64,000 bases of DNA. It comes from Antedon mediterranea. Lineage: Eukaryota > Echinodermata > Crinoidea > Comatulida > Antedonidae. The notes under the pieces are model-generated. The model ran no database searches. It was given only the letters and a program-made list of their open reading frames with translations, and was not told the origin of the DNA. The stretch lies in contig NC_092674.1 in assembly GCF_964355755.1 (NCBI RefSeq), positions 935,001 to 999,000 of the forward strand, given 5' to 3'. The stretch's first letter is position 1. The number at the start of each line of letters is the position of its first letter. A program made the position numbers and the translations under genes. Positions 50,716 through 62,199 of the stretch are shown piece after piece.

Positions 50716-52420
50716 ATAGCAATTTAGCACAGTGTTTTACTATAATTAAATAGCAATTTAGGTAAATGTCTTTTGAAATGAAATTAAATAAATTATAACC
50801 AATTTGGTTAGAGTAAAACACAATGATAAAGAATAGGAAACATTTAATAATAATTATGATAAATTACATTTACATAGCAATTTAGCACTGTGTTTTACTA
50901 TAACCAATTTGGTTAGAGTAAAACACAATGATAAAGAATAAGAAACATTTAATAACATGATAAATGACATTTAGCAATTTAGCACTGTGTTTTACTATAA
51001 CCAATTTGGTTAGAGTAAAGCACAATGATAAAGAATAGGAAACATTTAATAACATGATAAATGACATTCACATAGCAATTTAGCACTGTGTTTTACTATA
51101 ACCAATCAGATTAGAGTAAAACACAATGATAAAGAATAGGAAACATTTAATAATATGATATATAACATTTACATAGCAATTTAGCACTGTGTTTTACTAT
51201 AACCAATTTGATTAGAGTAAAACACAACGATAAAGAATAGGAAACATTTAATAACATGATAAATTACATTTACATAGCAATTTATCACTGTGTTTTACTA
51301 TAACCAATTTGGTTAGAGTAAAACACAATGATAAAGAATAAGAAACATTTAATAACATGATAAATGACATTTACATAGCAATTTAGCACTGTGTTTTACT
51401 ATAACCAATTTGGTTAGAGTAAAGCACAATGATAAAGAATAGGAAACATTTAATAACATGATAAATGACATTCACATAGCAATTTAGCACTGTGTTTTAC
51501 TATAACCAATCAGATTAGAGTAAAACACAATGATAAAGAATAGGAAACATTTAATAATATGATATATAACATTTACATAGCAATTTAGCACTGTGTTTTA
51601 CTATAACCAATTTGATTAGAGTAAAACTCAACGATAAAGAATAGGAAACATTTAATAACATGATAAATTACATTTACATAGCAATTTATCACTGTGTTTT
51701 ACTATAACCAATTTGGTTAGAGTAAAACACAATGATAAAGAATAGGAAACATTTAATAATATGATAAATTACATTTACATAGCAATTTATCACTGTGTTT
51801 TACTATAACCAATTTGGTTAGAGTAAAACACAATGATAAAGAATAGGAATTTAATAATATGATAATAACATTTACATAGCAATTTAGCACTGTGTTTTAC
51901 TATAACCAATTTGATTAGAGTAAAACTAAACGATAAAGAATAGGAAACATTTAATAACATGATAAATTACATTTACATAGCAATTTATCACTGTGTTTTA
52001 CTATAACCAATTTGGTTAGAGTAAAACACAATGATAAAGAATAGGAAACATTTAATAATATGATAAATTACATTTACATAGCAATTTATCACTGTGTTTT
52101 ACTATAACCAATTTGGTTAGAGTAAAACACAATGATAAAGAATAGGAATTTAATAATATGATAATAACATTTACATAGCAATTTAGCACTGTGTTTTACT
52201 ATAACCAATTTGGTTATGGTAAAGCACAATGATAAAGAATAGGAAACATTTAAAAATATGATAAATGACATTCACATAGCAATTTAGCACTGTGTTTTAC
52301 TATACCAATTTGATTAGAGTAAAACACAATGATAAAGAATATGAAACATTTAATAATATGATAAATTGCTAGCACTGTGTTTTACTATACCAATTTAGTT
52401 TTGGATAAAGAATATGAATT
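50716..52420. repeat. About 101-bp satellite, left array (about 16 copies)
   Basis: The unit contains AGCACTGTGTTTTACTATAA, CCAATTTGGTTAGAGTAAAAC and ACAATGATAAAGAATAGGAA; the first two segments are each other's complement, so every monomer is a potential hairpin. Starts at 50883, 50971, 51080, 51181, 51282, 51383, 51484 and on. Variant AACCAATCAGATTAG recurs 404 bp apart (51103 and 51507), which shows a four-unit higher-order repeat. Confidence 0.92.
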
Positions 52421-52792
52421 TAAAGAATGGATATAATATGATATGATACAATATGATTTTCTCCCAATTAGTAAGACATTTTGGAATACTGCGTGCGTAG
52501 TGCACCTAACAAGATCATGTTCGCTATTTAAAACTCACATTTTAAAACCGTAAACGCATAAATTTGCGGACATACTCGTAAAACACACTTCCAGAGATTT
52601 AATAATTTTAACAGTACTACAAAATCTAAATATAAAGTAGTATAGATTTGTACAAAAAGAGCAGAACAATTAAATTAACTGTCATTACATCTACTGAACT
52701 GTCTCATTACATCTACTGAAAAATTCATCGCGATGAATTTATTTATAATACACCAATCAGATCACACGCAATTAGTATGGAATGCCAGTTTA

Positions 52793-53681
52793 GGCGATGA
52801 TAAAATCGCGTCGATGATGCAATGAAAATTGCGTCGATGTGATGAAAATTGCGTCGATGAATATAGTATTGATGTAATGATGTGATGAACATTGCGTCGA
52901 TGAAAATTGCGTCGATGTAATGAAAATTGCGTTAATGTGATGAAAATTGCGTCGATGAAAATTGCGTCGATGAAAACTGCATCGATGAAAACTGCATCGA
53001 TGAAAAAAAAAATAATTTTCATCGATGCAGTTTTCATCGATGAAAATTGCGATCTCTCTGCCGGTATGATTTGAATATGATGTCATGGATGCTGGACATC
53101 TGGATTTTATGTACTGAACTGGTGGATTAACGGAAGCAATTAGCTAGAAGATATAATGTGTCCGAAAGGACAATAATGGATCCATTGCTAAAATGTGTTG
53201 ACAATAAATCACTAAAATGTTAATCAGTGCATATATTTCAACATTGTTTTAGTGCGCGATCACTGTGCGCTTGTCTATAACGCGCGCTAGCGCAAGCGGT
53301 AAACATGTTTATCATATCAAAATATTCAGAAACCGTCAATTTTTAGCAACATAATAACATTATTAACATCATCATTAACATCATCATTTACTTTACTAGT
53401 AGTCATTTTCATCATTGATTGAATTAAAACCATTTTGAATTTTCATAATCAATTAAATTCATCACATCAATTTTCATCGATGCAGTTTTCATCGACGCAA
53501 TTTTCATCGATGCAGTTTTCATCGACGCAATTTTCATCGACGCAATTTTCATCGATGCAATTTTCATCGACGCAATGTAAATTGCGTCGACGCAATCTAC
53601 ATTGCATCGACGCAATCTACATTGCGTCGATGCAATTTTCATCGACGCAATTTCATCATCGACGCAATTTTTATCATCGCC
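52793..53681. mobile_element. Foldback element with 15-bp repeats in both arms (TU-like)
   Basis: The left arm (52793-53050) is built of a 15-bp repeat GCGTCGATGAAAATT; the right arm (about 53460-53681) has the same repeat inverted (AATTTTCATCGACGC). The outermost GGCGATGATAAAA matches inverted GGCGATGATAAAAA at the right edge. Because 15 is a multiple of 3, the arms give open frames of ASMKI or IDA[IV]F repeats, including a 178-aa frame at 53424-53960, that need not be genes. The layout matches sea-urchin TU foldback elements, whose arms also have 15-bp tandem repeats. Confidence 0.7.
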
Positions 53682-53954
53682 AAAAACTTGTGTAAAACGG
53701 CGTTCCATAAGTGACGAATCGCATATTCGCCGTTTATTGTTGAGGCGCGTAAACAGTGTGCGCAATGCACGTTTTCTTCCCATGACGAGACGAATCGATA
53801 TTCGACTCTTCGTGTGACGAATAATCGCCAAATTATAATTAATATAATTAATTAATGAAATAAGATACGCAGTTGATGTTTGCATCAATTGTTCTTTAGA
53901 ATAAATACTTTCGAAATACAAAACAAAAAATGTGTGGTGAGTGACTATATGTTC

Positions 53955-53995
53955 AATCATGGACCTATAAATTACTAATTTATAGGTCCATGATT
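53955..53995. repeat. Perfect 19-bp hairpin, 3-nt loop
   Basis: AATCATGGACCTATAAATT and its exact complement flank the loop ACT. It is unrelated to the satellite monomer, lies near the middle of the 50.5-59.2 kb block, and has no T-run after it. Confidence 0.85.
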
Positions 53996-54329
53996 CAATA
54001 TCTGTAGCTTCAATTCAAACATAATGTAACAGAAAATTCGAAGCGTAAAAAACGTTCGTTTACACAACACTTTTTTTTATACTTTATTATTGATTATTAT
54101 ATTATACAGGAATACTATTTATTTCCTCATTTCTACCCAAGAATAAACAATTTTTGGATACAAAACTTTATGTGAATTACATTACCAAAATATTAAAATG
54201 AGGATAAAAAAACATCGCGTAAAATACTCGTACTCAAAAGCTTCTGAAATTTGTAGATATATGTCATGAAAAAGAAATTTGACATTCCCAATAAATTTTT
54301 TTGGCAAAAATGTAATATATGAAACATAC

Positions 54330-56170
54330 AATTTACATAGTTTATCATTGTTTTTTATTAGAACCAATATGGTTACACAGTTAAACATAGTGATAAAGAA
54401 TAGATACTTGTTAGGTTACTACCCTACCCTCTAGTTTGAAGCGACATTATAAATTCATCGAGAAAAAAAACGTATCGTATTCAGAAACTTTTGACATTTT
54501 GTATAGATATGTTCAATAAGACAAAACAAATTATAAATTTCAAGACAAATCGATGATTTCCATTATTTGCATTTCAAAAAATTCACACTTATGAAAGACC
54601 ATACATTTTCAACATTTCCTTTTTTCTGTGTACCGAGTTTAGAAACTTTTTGAATACCAGACGTATTTTTTTGTGATACTTTTTCATTTGAATTGTAGTA
54701 TAAAATGTAAAAAATCATACAAGACATGTTATAATAGGTTGCTCTATATACATAACAAAATTAGTTCTTTTTTTTTGGTAAGAATCGCCAATGAAGTAGA
54801 AAGTTATTTCAGATGTAGTGTGCATTTATACGTCATTAATAGTAGGCCTAAAATATAATATTAAATATTATAAAGAATATCAAACATTTTATGTTATGAA
54901 AAATAAACTTGACATATAAGTTTATCATTGTGTTTTACTATAACCATTTTGGTTAAAAGTTAAACACAGTGAGTGATAAAGAATAGAACTGTTTTAGTTT
55001 ATTTAACCCTAACCCTAGTTTGAAGCGATCACATATTTAATATTCATCGCTAAAAATACGTATCGTCTTGAAAAACGTTTGATATTTGGTAGATATGTTC
55101 AATATAGGTTCTTACATCTATAATGCAAAAGAAATATCCTAATAGTTTTATTTTGATTTCTGAGAATCATAAATGAAGTAAAAATGTGTTGGAAATGTAT
55201 TGTCTTTCATAAGTGTAAATGTTTAGAAATGCAAATTATTAAAATCACGAATTTGTCTTGAAACTTTTATTTTTTGTTTGTTTTATAGACGTAAGAACCT
55301 ATTGAACATATTTACCAAATTTCAAATGTTTCTGAATACGATACGTATTTTTTCGCGATGAATTAAGTATGTGATCGCTTCAAACTAGGGTTAGAGTTAT
55401 ATAACCTAAAACAGTGTCTATTCTTTATCATTGTGTTTAACTGTGTAACCAAATTGGTTCTGTAAAACAAGATGATAAACTATGTAACTTGTATTTATTA
55501 TTATTACATTATATGTATCCTATAATGTAATATGAAAAATAAAATGTACATAGTTTATCATTGTGTTGTACTAAAACCAATTTGGTTAAAAGTTAAACAC
55601 AGTGTTAAAGAATGAACTGTTAGGTTATTTAACCCTAACCCTAGTTTGAAGCGATCACATACTTAATTCATCGATAAAAATACGTATCGTCTTAAAAAAC
55701 GTTTGAAATTTGGTACATGTTCAATATAGGTTCTTACATCTATAATGTAAAAGAAATATCATAATTTGTTTTATTTTGATTTCTGGGAATCATCAATGAA
55801 GTAAAAATGTGTTGGAAAATGTATGGTATTTCATAAGTGTACATTTTTAGAAATGCAAATTATTAAAATCACAAATTTTTTGTGAAATTTATATTTTTTG
55901 TTTGTTTTATAGACGTAAGAACCTATTAAACATATCTAACAAATTTCAAAAGTTTCTAAATACGATACGTACTTTTTCGCGATGAATTTATTATGTCGCT
56001 TCAAACTAGGGTTAGGGTTATATAACCTAAAACAGTATCTATTCTTTATCACTGTGTTTAACTGTGTCACCAAATTGGTTCTGTAAAACAAGATGATAAA
56101 CTATGTAACTTGTATTTATTATATTATTACATTATATGTATCCTATTCTTTTCATAACGTTTAGATAATA
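54330..56170. repeat. Palindromic modules with AACCCTAACCCTAG motif
   Basis: A module with AACCCTAACCCTAGTTTGAA, then TTCATCG...ACGTATCG and ATGTTCAATATAGGTTCTTA, occurs forward near 54905-55140 and 55545-55760 and inverted near 55270-55490 and 55895-56115, with a diverged copy near 54340-54500. The forward/inverted pair is itself tandemly duplicated with a period of about 630 bp. Each module is flanked by a half satellite monomer. Confidence 0.8.
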
Positions 56171-56204
56171 AGATATGTTTAATATAATATTTTGCTATGT
56201 AAAT

Positions 56205-57836
56205 AATATCATATAATAAATGTTTCATTATCATTGTGTTTTACTGTAACCAAATTGGCTATAGTAAAACACAATACTAAATTTGTATGTAAATGTATCA
56301 TATTATTATATGTTTCCTATTCTTAATTTGTGTTTGACTGTATCCAGCACAGTGCTAAATATCATTTATCATAGTTAAAATGTTTTACTCTAATCAAATT
56401 GGTTATAGTAAAACACAGTGATAAATTACTATGTGAATGTCATTTATCATGTTATTAAATGTTTCCTATTCTTTATCATTGTGTTTTACTCTAACCAAAT
56501 TGGTTATAGTAAAACACAGTGCTAAATTGCTATGTAAATAATCATTATTATTAAATGTTTCCTATTCTTTATCATTGTGTTTTACTCTAACCAAATTGGT
56601 TATAGTAAAACACAGTGATAAATTGCTATGTAAATGTCATTTATCATATTATTAAATGTTTCCTATTCTATATCATTGTGTTTTACAATAACCAAATTGG
56701 TTATAGTAAAACACAGTGCTAAATTGCTATGTAATGACATTTATCATATTATTAAATGTTTCCTATTCTATATCATTGTGCTTTACCATAACCAAATTGG
56801 TTATAGTAAAACATGGTGCTAAATTGCTATGTAAATAATCATTATTATTAAATGTTTCCTATTCTATATCATTGTGCTTTACCATAACCAAATTGGTTAT
56901 AGTAAAACACAGTGATAAATTGCTATGTAAATGTCATTTATCATATTATTAAATGTTTCCTATTCTTTATCATTATGTTTTACTTTAACCAAATTGGTTA
57001 TAGTAAAACACAGTGCTAAATTGCTATGTAAATGTCATTTATCATATTATTAAATGTTTCCTATTCTATATCATTGTGCTTTACCATAACCAAATTGGTT
57101 ATAGTAAAACACAGTGATAAATTGCTATGTAAATGTCATTTATCATATTATTAAATGTTTCCTATTCTATATCATTGTGTTTTACTATAACCAAATTGGT
57201 TATAGTAAAACACAGTGCTAAATTGCTATGTAAATAATCATTATTATTAAATATTTCCTATTCTTTATCATTGTGTTTTACTCTAACCAAATTGGTTATA
57301 GTAAAACACAGTGCTAAATTGCTATGTAAATGTCATATATCATATTATTAAATTCCTATTCTTTATCATTCTGCTTTACTTTAACCAAATTGGTTATAGT
57401 AAAACACAGTGCTAAATTGCTATGTAAATGTCATTTATCATATTATTAAGTGTTTCCTATTCTTTATCATTGTGTTTTACTTTAACCAAATTGGTTATAG
57501 TAAAACACAGTGCTAAATTGCTATGTAAATGTCATTTATCAAATTATTAAATGTTTCCTATTCTATATCATTGTGTTTTACTCTAACCAAATTGGTTATA
57601 GTAAAACACAGTGCTAAATTGCTATGTGAATGTCATATATCATATTATTAAATGTTTCCTATTCTTTATCATTGTGTTTTACTCTAACCAAATTGGTTAT
57701 AGTAAAACACAGTGCTAAATTGCTATGTAAATAATCATTATTATTAAATGTTTCCTATTCTTTATCATTGTGTTTTACTATAACCAAATTGGTTATAGTA
57801 AAACACAGTGATAAATTGCTATGTAAATGTCATTTA
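56205..57836. repeat. About 100-bp satellite, right array, inverted orientation
   Basis: The same satellite as 50716-52420 read on the other strand: TTTACTCTAACCAAATTGG, TTATAGTAAAACACAGTGCT, AATTGCTATGTAAATGTCAT and TTTCCTATTCTTTATCATTG, repeating about every 100 bp for some 15 copies. Variants TTACTATAACC, TTACTTTAACC and TTACCATAACC mark subtypes. Confidence 0.92.
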
Positions 57837-58781
57837 TCAATACAGTGTCCCTTTGGAAGACGAAAAAAAAATTGGCCATTAATCATAGCCATTTCAGTTT
57901 TTTGTTTATTTTAAAACATACCACACGTGTGTGAAGGTACAGTAGTTAAATAATAGGAATTATACTGCAAATTAATAAAGATCAAATTAAATATACGCCA
58001 TAAAGAATCAGAATATATTGTGGGGAATAGTATTATAAAATTACATAGGGAGATTTGATAAGACATTTTTCGAGTGAAATCCCGATAGCTGAGTTTTATT
58101 GAGTAAGCTTGCAGGAATAACTGTAGGCTATCTTCCTGTGTCCCGTTAGGACCGAGATGTCTGCCCATGTTGCAAGCCGTAATGTCTTCTTTCTTGGGCC
58201 CACTCTGTCACGGCAGTTAGTTTCAAAAGATGATTAAATTAAATAATGTATTAATAATTATTAGGATGGTATTCATTTGAATAAACGCCTCTCCAATAAA
58301 ACATCACTTTGAATAATAACACCCCCCCCCCCACAACCCAACTATCTAATAAACGTCCATCCACATATTTATAATAACACAATTATACTATTTGTAGTAG
58401 AATTCACCGCACTGTTATCTGCAATTTACCAAGCATTTGTTATTCTTTTTTACCACTTTTCATATCTATGAGAGGATTTCATTTGATTATAAATGTTACC
58501 ATATTATTAGAACTAAAAAATTTAACATATATCCCTCGAATAAGCACCTCCCTCAAATGACCTCCGCCTCCCCAAAGGGCCCTACCAAACAATAAAAACT
58601 ATACTTTAAAATGTTATTAATCATCTAAAACACTGTGAAACAAAGTAGTTCAGTTTTACGAATGTCAAGCATTTTCAATAATTGTAACCGACAGAAAATG
58701 TATAAGGAGAACATTATCATTCCGAGAACCATCGTCTACACTTCCTAGAGGGGGAGCGAGCGAAGCGAGCTCACCCTCTAG
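57837..58781. mobile_element. Non-autonomous Helitron-like insertion in the satellite
   Basis: The satellite phrase TTTATCA|TATTATTAAATG is split. After CATTTATCA the sequence departs, and TATTATTAAATGTTTCC resumes at 58782 with no target duplication. The right end is a GC hairpin (GAGCGAGCGAAGCGAGCTC, inside CTAGAGGG...CCCTCTAG), ends in CTAG and is followed by T, as in Helitrons (hairpin, CTRR, A/T target). The left end may be TC at 57837. No Rep/helicase frame. About 945 bp. Confidence 0.75.
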
Positions 58782-58850
58782 TATTATTAAATGTTTCCTA
58801 TTCTTTATCATTGTGTTTTACTCTAACCAAATTGGTTATTGTAAAACACA
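58782..58850. repeat. Satellite remainder right of the Helitron-like insert
   Basis: TATTATTAAATGTTTCCTAT through CCAAATTGGTTATTGTAAAA continues the right satellite array in phase, ending near ACACAGTATATTTTACC. Confidence 0.85.
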
Positions 58851-59239
58851 GTATATTTTACCTCAACAACATCGCCGCAAAATTGTTTATACGTTTATTT
58901 TGATTGGCTAACTAAAGTACGGTCTAATGAATATTGATATCAGAAGATTCCCTAGCTTAGTGAAAAAGTTTTATTACCAAAAATATGCTGATTACGTCAC
59001 TACCGGAAGTTGTAGTCTAGCATGATGCAGACGCAATTGATTATGTACGTTTGTTAAACATATAAAAAGCTGTAAATTACCACAAAACGACAATAGGAAA
59101 GAATTCAAAGAAATGCCCTACGTGTTCAAAATCATTGTTTTAATATAGTCTGTATGTATAACTAACAATTGACCTTGTGGAAGAGCGTATAAATTTAATT
59201 TAAAGTAAAACATGATTTACTCGCCAATTTGGTATTGGA

Positions 59240-59245
59240 TATATA
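59240..59245 (+). promoter_or_regulatory. Possible TATA element upstream of ZRSR2
   Basis: GGATATATAGC lies just outside the right 34-bp inverted end, 114 bp before the ZRSR2 start codon. The mirrored TATATA at 50497 sits at the same distance from the left end, facing MOSPD1. Confidence 0.35.
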
Positions 59246-59354
59246 GCTCGAATACAATGGTGTCGTTGTCGTGTTGTTACGCATAAACGTAAATCACATT
59301 TATTTTTACCACAACCCACACGCCGCCCTCTTGCGAGGAGATACATGAAAATTA

Positions 59355-59366
59355 AAACATGGCGGC
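59355..59366 (+). promoter_or_regulatory. TISU/YY1-like start context AAACATGGCGGC
   Basis: The ZRSR2 start codon lies in a near-complete match to SAASATGGCGGC (11 of 12). In mammals this element directs initiation on very short 5' UTRs and binds YY1 at TATA-less housekeeping promoters. Confidence 0.5.
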
Positions 59367-62125
59367 TTCCATGCAAAAATTAAAGTAAATTTTTGTTTGT
59401 AAATTTCTACCACATTTCAAAAGATTAAATAAATAATAGATAGAAATAGTTCAAAATATTGTTCTTGTAATTAAAATTATAATAATATAAAATTGTAAAT
59501 AATATGCTAAGCTAGAGTTAGTTTTTAGGCCCTCTCTTGCCGCGAGTCTCGCCTGGCTCAGTTTAGGCTGCTGGTGGTCTAGAAAGTAACAATTTACCTC
59601 CAGAGAGCTGGTAGACTAGGTAGGGACCTAGGCCTAGCCTACCTAGCAGTAGGTGGACCTAGCCTAGTACTAAAACTATACCAAGTAAACAAAATGCTAA
59701 AGATTGTTCTTGGAAGACAACATGTTAATATTTCATAGCATATTAATTATAGCAATTCCATCTTTTTTATATTTTCAGTCACAAGCAATACAGAGCTTTG
59801 TTGAAAAAAGAAAAGAGAAAGAGAAAAAGACAAGAAGCAGCAAGACTTAGGCAAGGAGGTAATGTACTTTGATGATCACACCAGGGGGTTGATGGGTAGG
59901 AGGCAGGAAGGTCAGATTTCAAACTCCTGAACCTGCCTCTGAACACCTATTTTTAATTATAGTTGTGCACATCTATGTAATATTAAATTGTGTATTATTA
60001 TGACGAAAAAAATTTTCTACAAAACTTTGTCTACACTATCAAAAATAGAGACAAAAATTACAACAAATTATCATCTTAGACTAAGAGTACATTATTAAAA
60101 TCTAAACTATGTTAAAAATGAATTTATAAAATGGTCAACAATAAATTTTATCTAGGAAAAATACAATAATTATTGAGACACACTTTTAGTTGCTTTATAA
60201 CATTATTGTTTGTATATTTGTAATTTATTAGAAGAATCTTTACAAGGAAAAAGTGAAGATGAAGAAGAAGAAGAAAATGATTTACAAGAACAGGAGGAGG
60301 TTAAAAGGTAAAAAAAACAGTTTTAACAATTTCATTTTTTTTTATTAATCATTGAATGTGTTTGGAATTGATTGCTTTGGCTTATCAATATTTAAATTAT
60401 ATTGTTTATTAATCATTGAATGTGTGTGTCTTACCAATGATTTGTGTTTCTTTAGCCAGCTTCTTTAGTCTCAAATACTTTAGTACCGATATTGTGATAT
60501 ATCTGGATAGGTATCACATACTTCTCTTTGTTGTTTTTGTTTAGGGAAAGGGCTCATTGTGCCTGGCTTCAGAGAGAAAGAGTAGCACAGATTTTATTTG
60601 AAAAGAAAAAAGAACAAGAAACAGAATGGAAAGAACAGCAGAAGGAAGCTGAGGTAATGCTGACATTAAGACAAATAACATTTCTATCATGTGAACTTAT
60701 TTCATAGACAAATGAATAACACAACATAACAATATTTTATGATAATTTCAGAGAAAAATAGAGGAAGAATTGGAACGGCAGAAGGCCATGGAAGAAGAGT
60801 TCCTGAGTAGTAGCACTGCTAAGAAGACAAAGAAAGAGAAATTACTTGAGGTGAAAATGAGGACAAAAGGATAACAAGATTTCTATATCCACTATCAAAT
60901 TTTATTTGTTAATGTATTTTATATGTGTTTATTTTATATACAGTGTTATATTATTATAGGCACTACATCATACATACACATCATCATATCATTATTATCC
61001 TCATCATCATATCATTATTATCCTCATCATCATATTATTATTATCCTCATCATCATCATATTATTATTATCCTCATCATCATCATATCATTATTATCCTC
61101 ATCATCATATCATTATTATCCTTATCATCATATCATTATTATCCTCATCATCATATTATTATTATTATCCTCATCATCATCATATTATTATCCTCCTCCT
61201 CCTCATCATCTTTATCATTATTATTATCATCATCATCATATTATTATTATCCTCATCATCATCATTATCATCGTCATCATCATATCATTATTATCATCAT
61301 CATCATTGTCATCATCATCATTATTATCCTCCTCATCAGCATTACAGGAGATCAGAATCATTGTCAGATTACTCATCATCTTTATCAAAATCATTATCAT
61401 AATCATTGTCTGGTTTTTAGATTAAATACTATCTATTTATTACAATGTATTTCCTTAACTGCTGAAATGGATACTTGGTAAATTACACCTGTATGCAAAT
61501 GAAATGTTCCAGTTATTCACAGCTGATTCCTGTATCTTTTTATAATTAATATCAAGGACCTTTTTTTTTTTTAACCAGTGGCAGAAACTTTATTACTTTT
61601 GTTTCTTTTGTTCATTATATATAGATCATAAAATCTATTCACTGTTGTCTGATGTTCATCGTAAAATTGTTACTATCATCTTTGAATTTACAGTAAAATA
61701 ACATTCGACATAATGTTTTCCCAATAATTAATTTGCACACATTTGGTTTCCTACAATACTTAACATTTCCTTCAGCTTCTGTGAAATTTGTACATTCTAT
61801 ATATTTCCCAGGATGCTTTGCATATTTTAAGTGATGAGGATGATAGGAATGAGGAGAACATGGTAAGTAATTTGATCATTCTTATTTGCTTTAGCCAATC
61901 AAAACTACATTACCAACCCGTCTATTAATTGCAAGCTTTTTTTTTTCTTCAAACGGAGTAAATTCCTTATATTGATTCAGTTAATTTATTTTGCTCTTTT
62001 TTTTTGCTTTTCTCCATTAAATAGAATCAACCAACACATAATCCCGAAGCGCCAAAACATCTGGAAAGGAAACAAGAGGAGTGTATGTTTTATCTTAAAA
62101 CAGGAGCATGTCGATTCGGAAACAG
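59359..62125 (+). CDS. ZRSR2: U2AF35-related splicing factor ZRSR2, 5' part
   Basis: Recognises 3' splice sites, notably in the U12-type spliceosome. Exons: 59359-59384, 59779-59858, 60232-60307, 60545-60653, 60752-60850, 61812-61862 and 62025-62125; phases fit and the last ends in phase 2 (ACAG|GTCAGT). It reads MAASMQKL..HKQYRALLKK with KEKRKRKRQEAARLRQ, the family's basic N-terminus, then a highly charged helix (REDs rich in EEEE, ERVAQILFEKKKEQE, KIEEELERQKAMEEEF). The last visible exon opens the first CCCH zinc finger (ECMFYLKTGACRFGNR, with two of its cysteines). The rest of the finger, the RRM and the second finger lie beyond the window, after a large minisatellite. The family identity is firm. 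Confidence 0.92.
60960..61400. repeat. Compound (TCA/TTA)n microsatellite, ZRSR2 intron 5
   Basis: Degenerate TCATCATCATATTATTATCC-type repeats over about 440 bp. Overlapping open frames across it (Ser/Tyr/Ile/His runs at 60923-61425) are repeat artefacts. Confidence 0.9.
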
Positions 62126-62199
62126 GTCAGTTTTGTAAAAAAATCGTGATTAATTATGAAATTGAAATGCTGATGGTGGTTTTGATTGATATAATGAGT

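Larger units (their letters stand above)
50507..59235. mobile_element. 8.7-kb modular inverted satellite/foldback block
   Basis: Bounded by 34-bp inverted ends with one mismatch (50507-50540 and 59202-59235; core TGGCGAGTAAATCATG). Between them lie a satellite array in one orientation, a 15-bp-repeat foldback, a perfect hairpin, a pair of palindromic modules, and the same satellite in opposite orientation interrupted by a Helitron-like insert. The end sequence shares TTTACTC..CCAAnTTGG with the satellite monomer. It is either one foldback-type (TU-like) composite element or a split promoter filled by satellite growth. Confidence 0.6.

Noticed and set aside
54990-56020. Interstitial telomere
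   Set aside because: Only two CCCTAA units per module; too short to be telomeric DNA.
50716-57836. CRISPR-like array or bacterial repeat cluster
   Set aside because: The repeats are directly adjacent without unique spacers, lie in a eukaryotic context, and have palindromic monomers; it is a satellite.
60923-61425. Two long overlapping frames of Ser/Ile/Tyr/His
   Set aside because: Direct translation of the TCA/TTA microsatellite inside a ZRSR2 intron.
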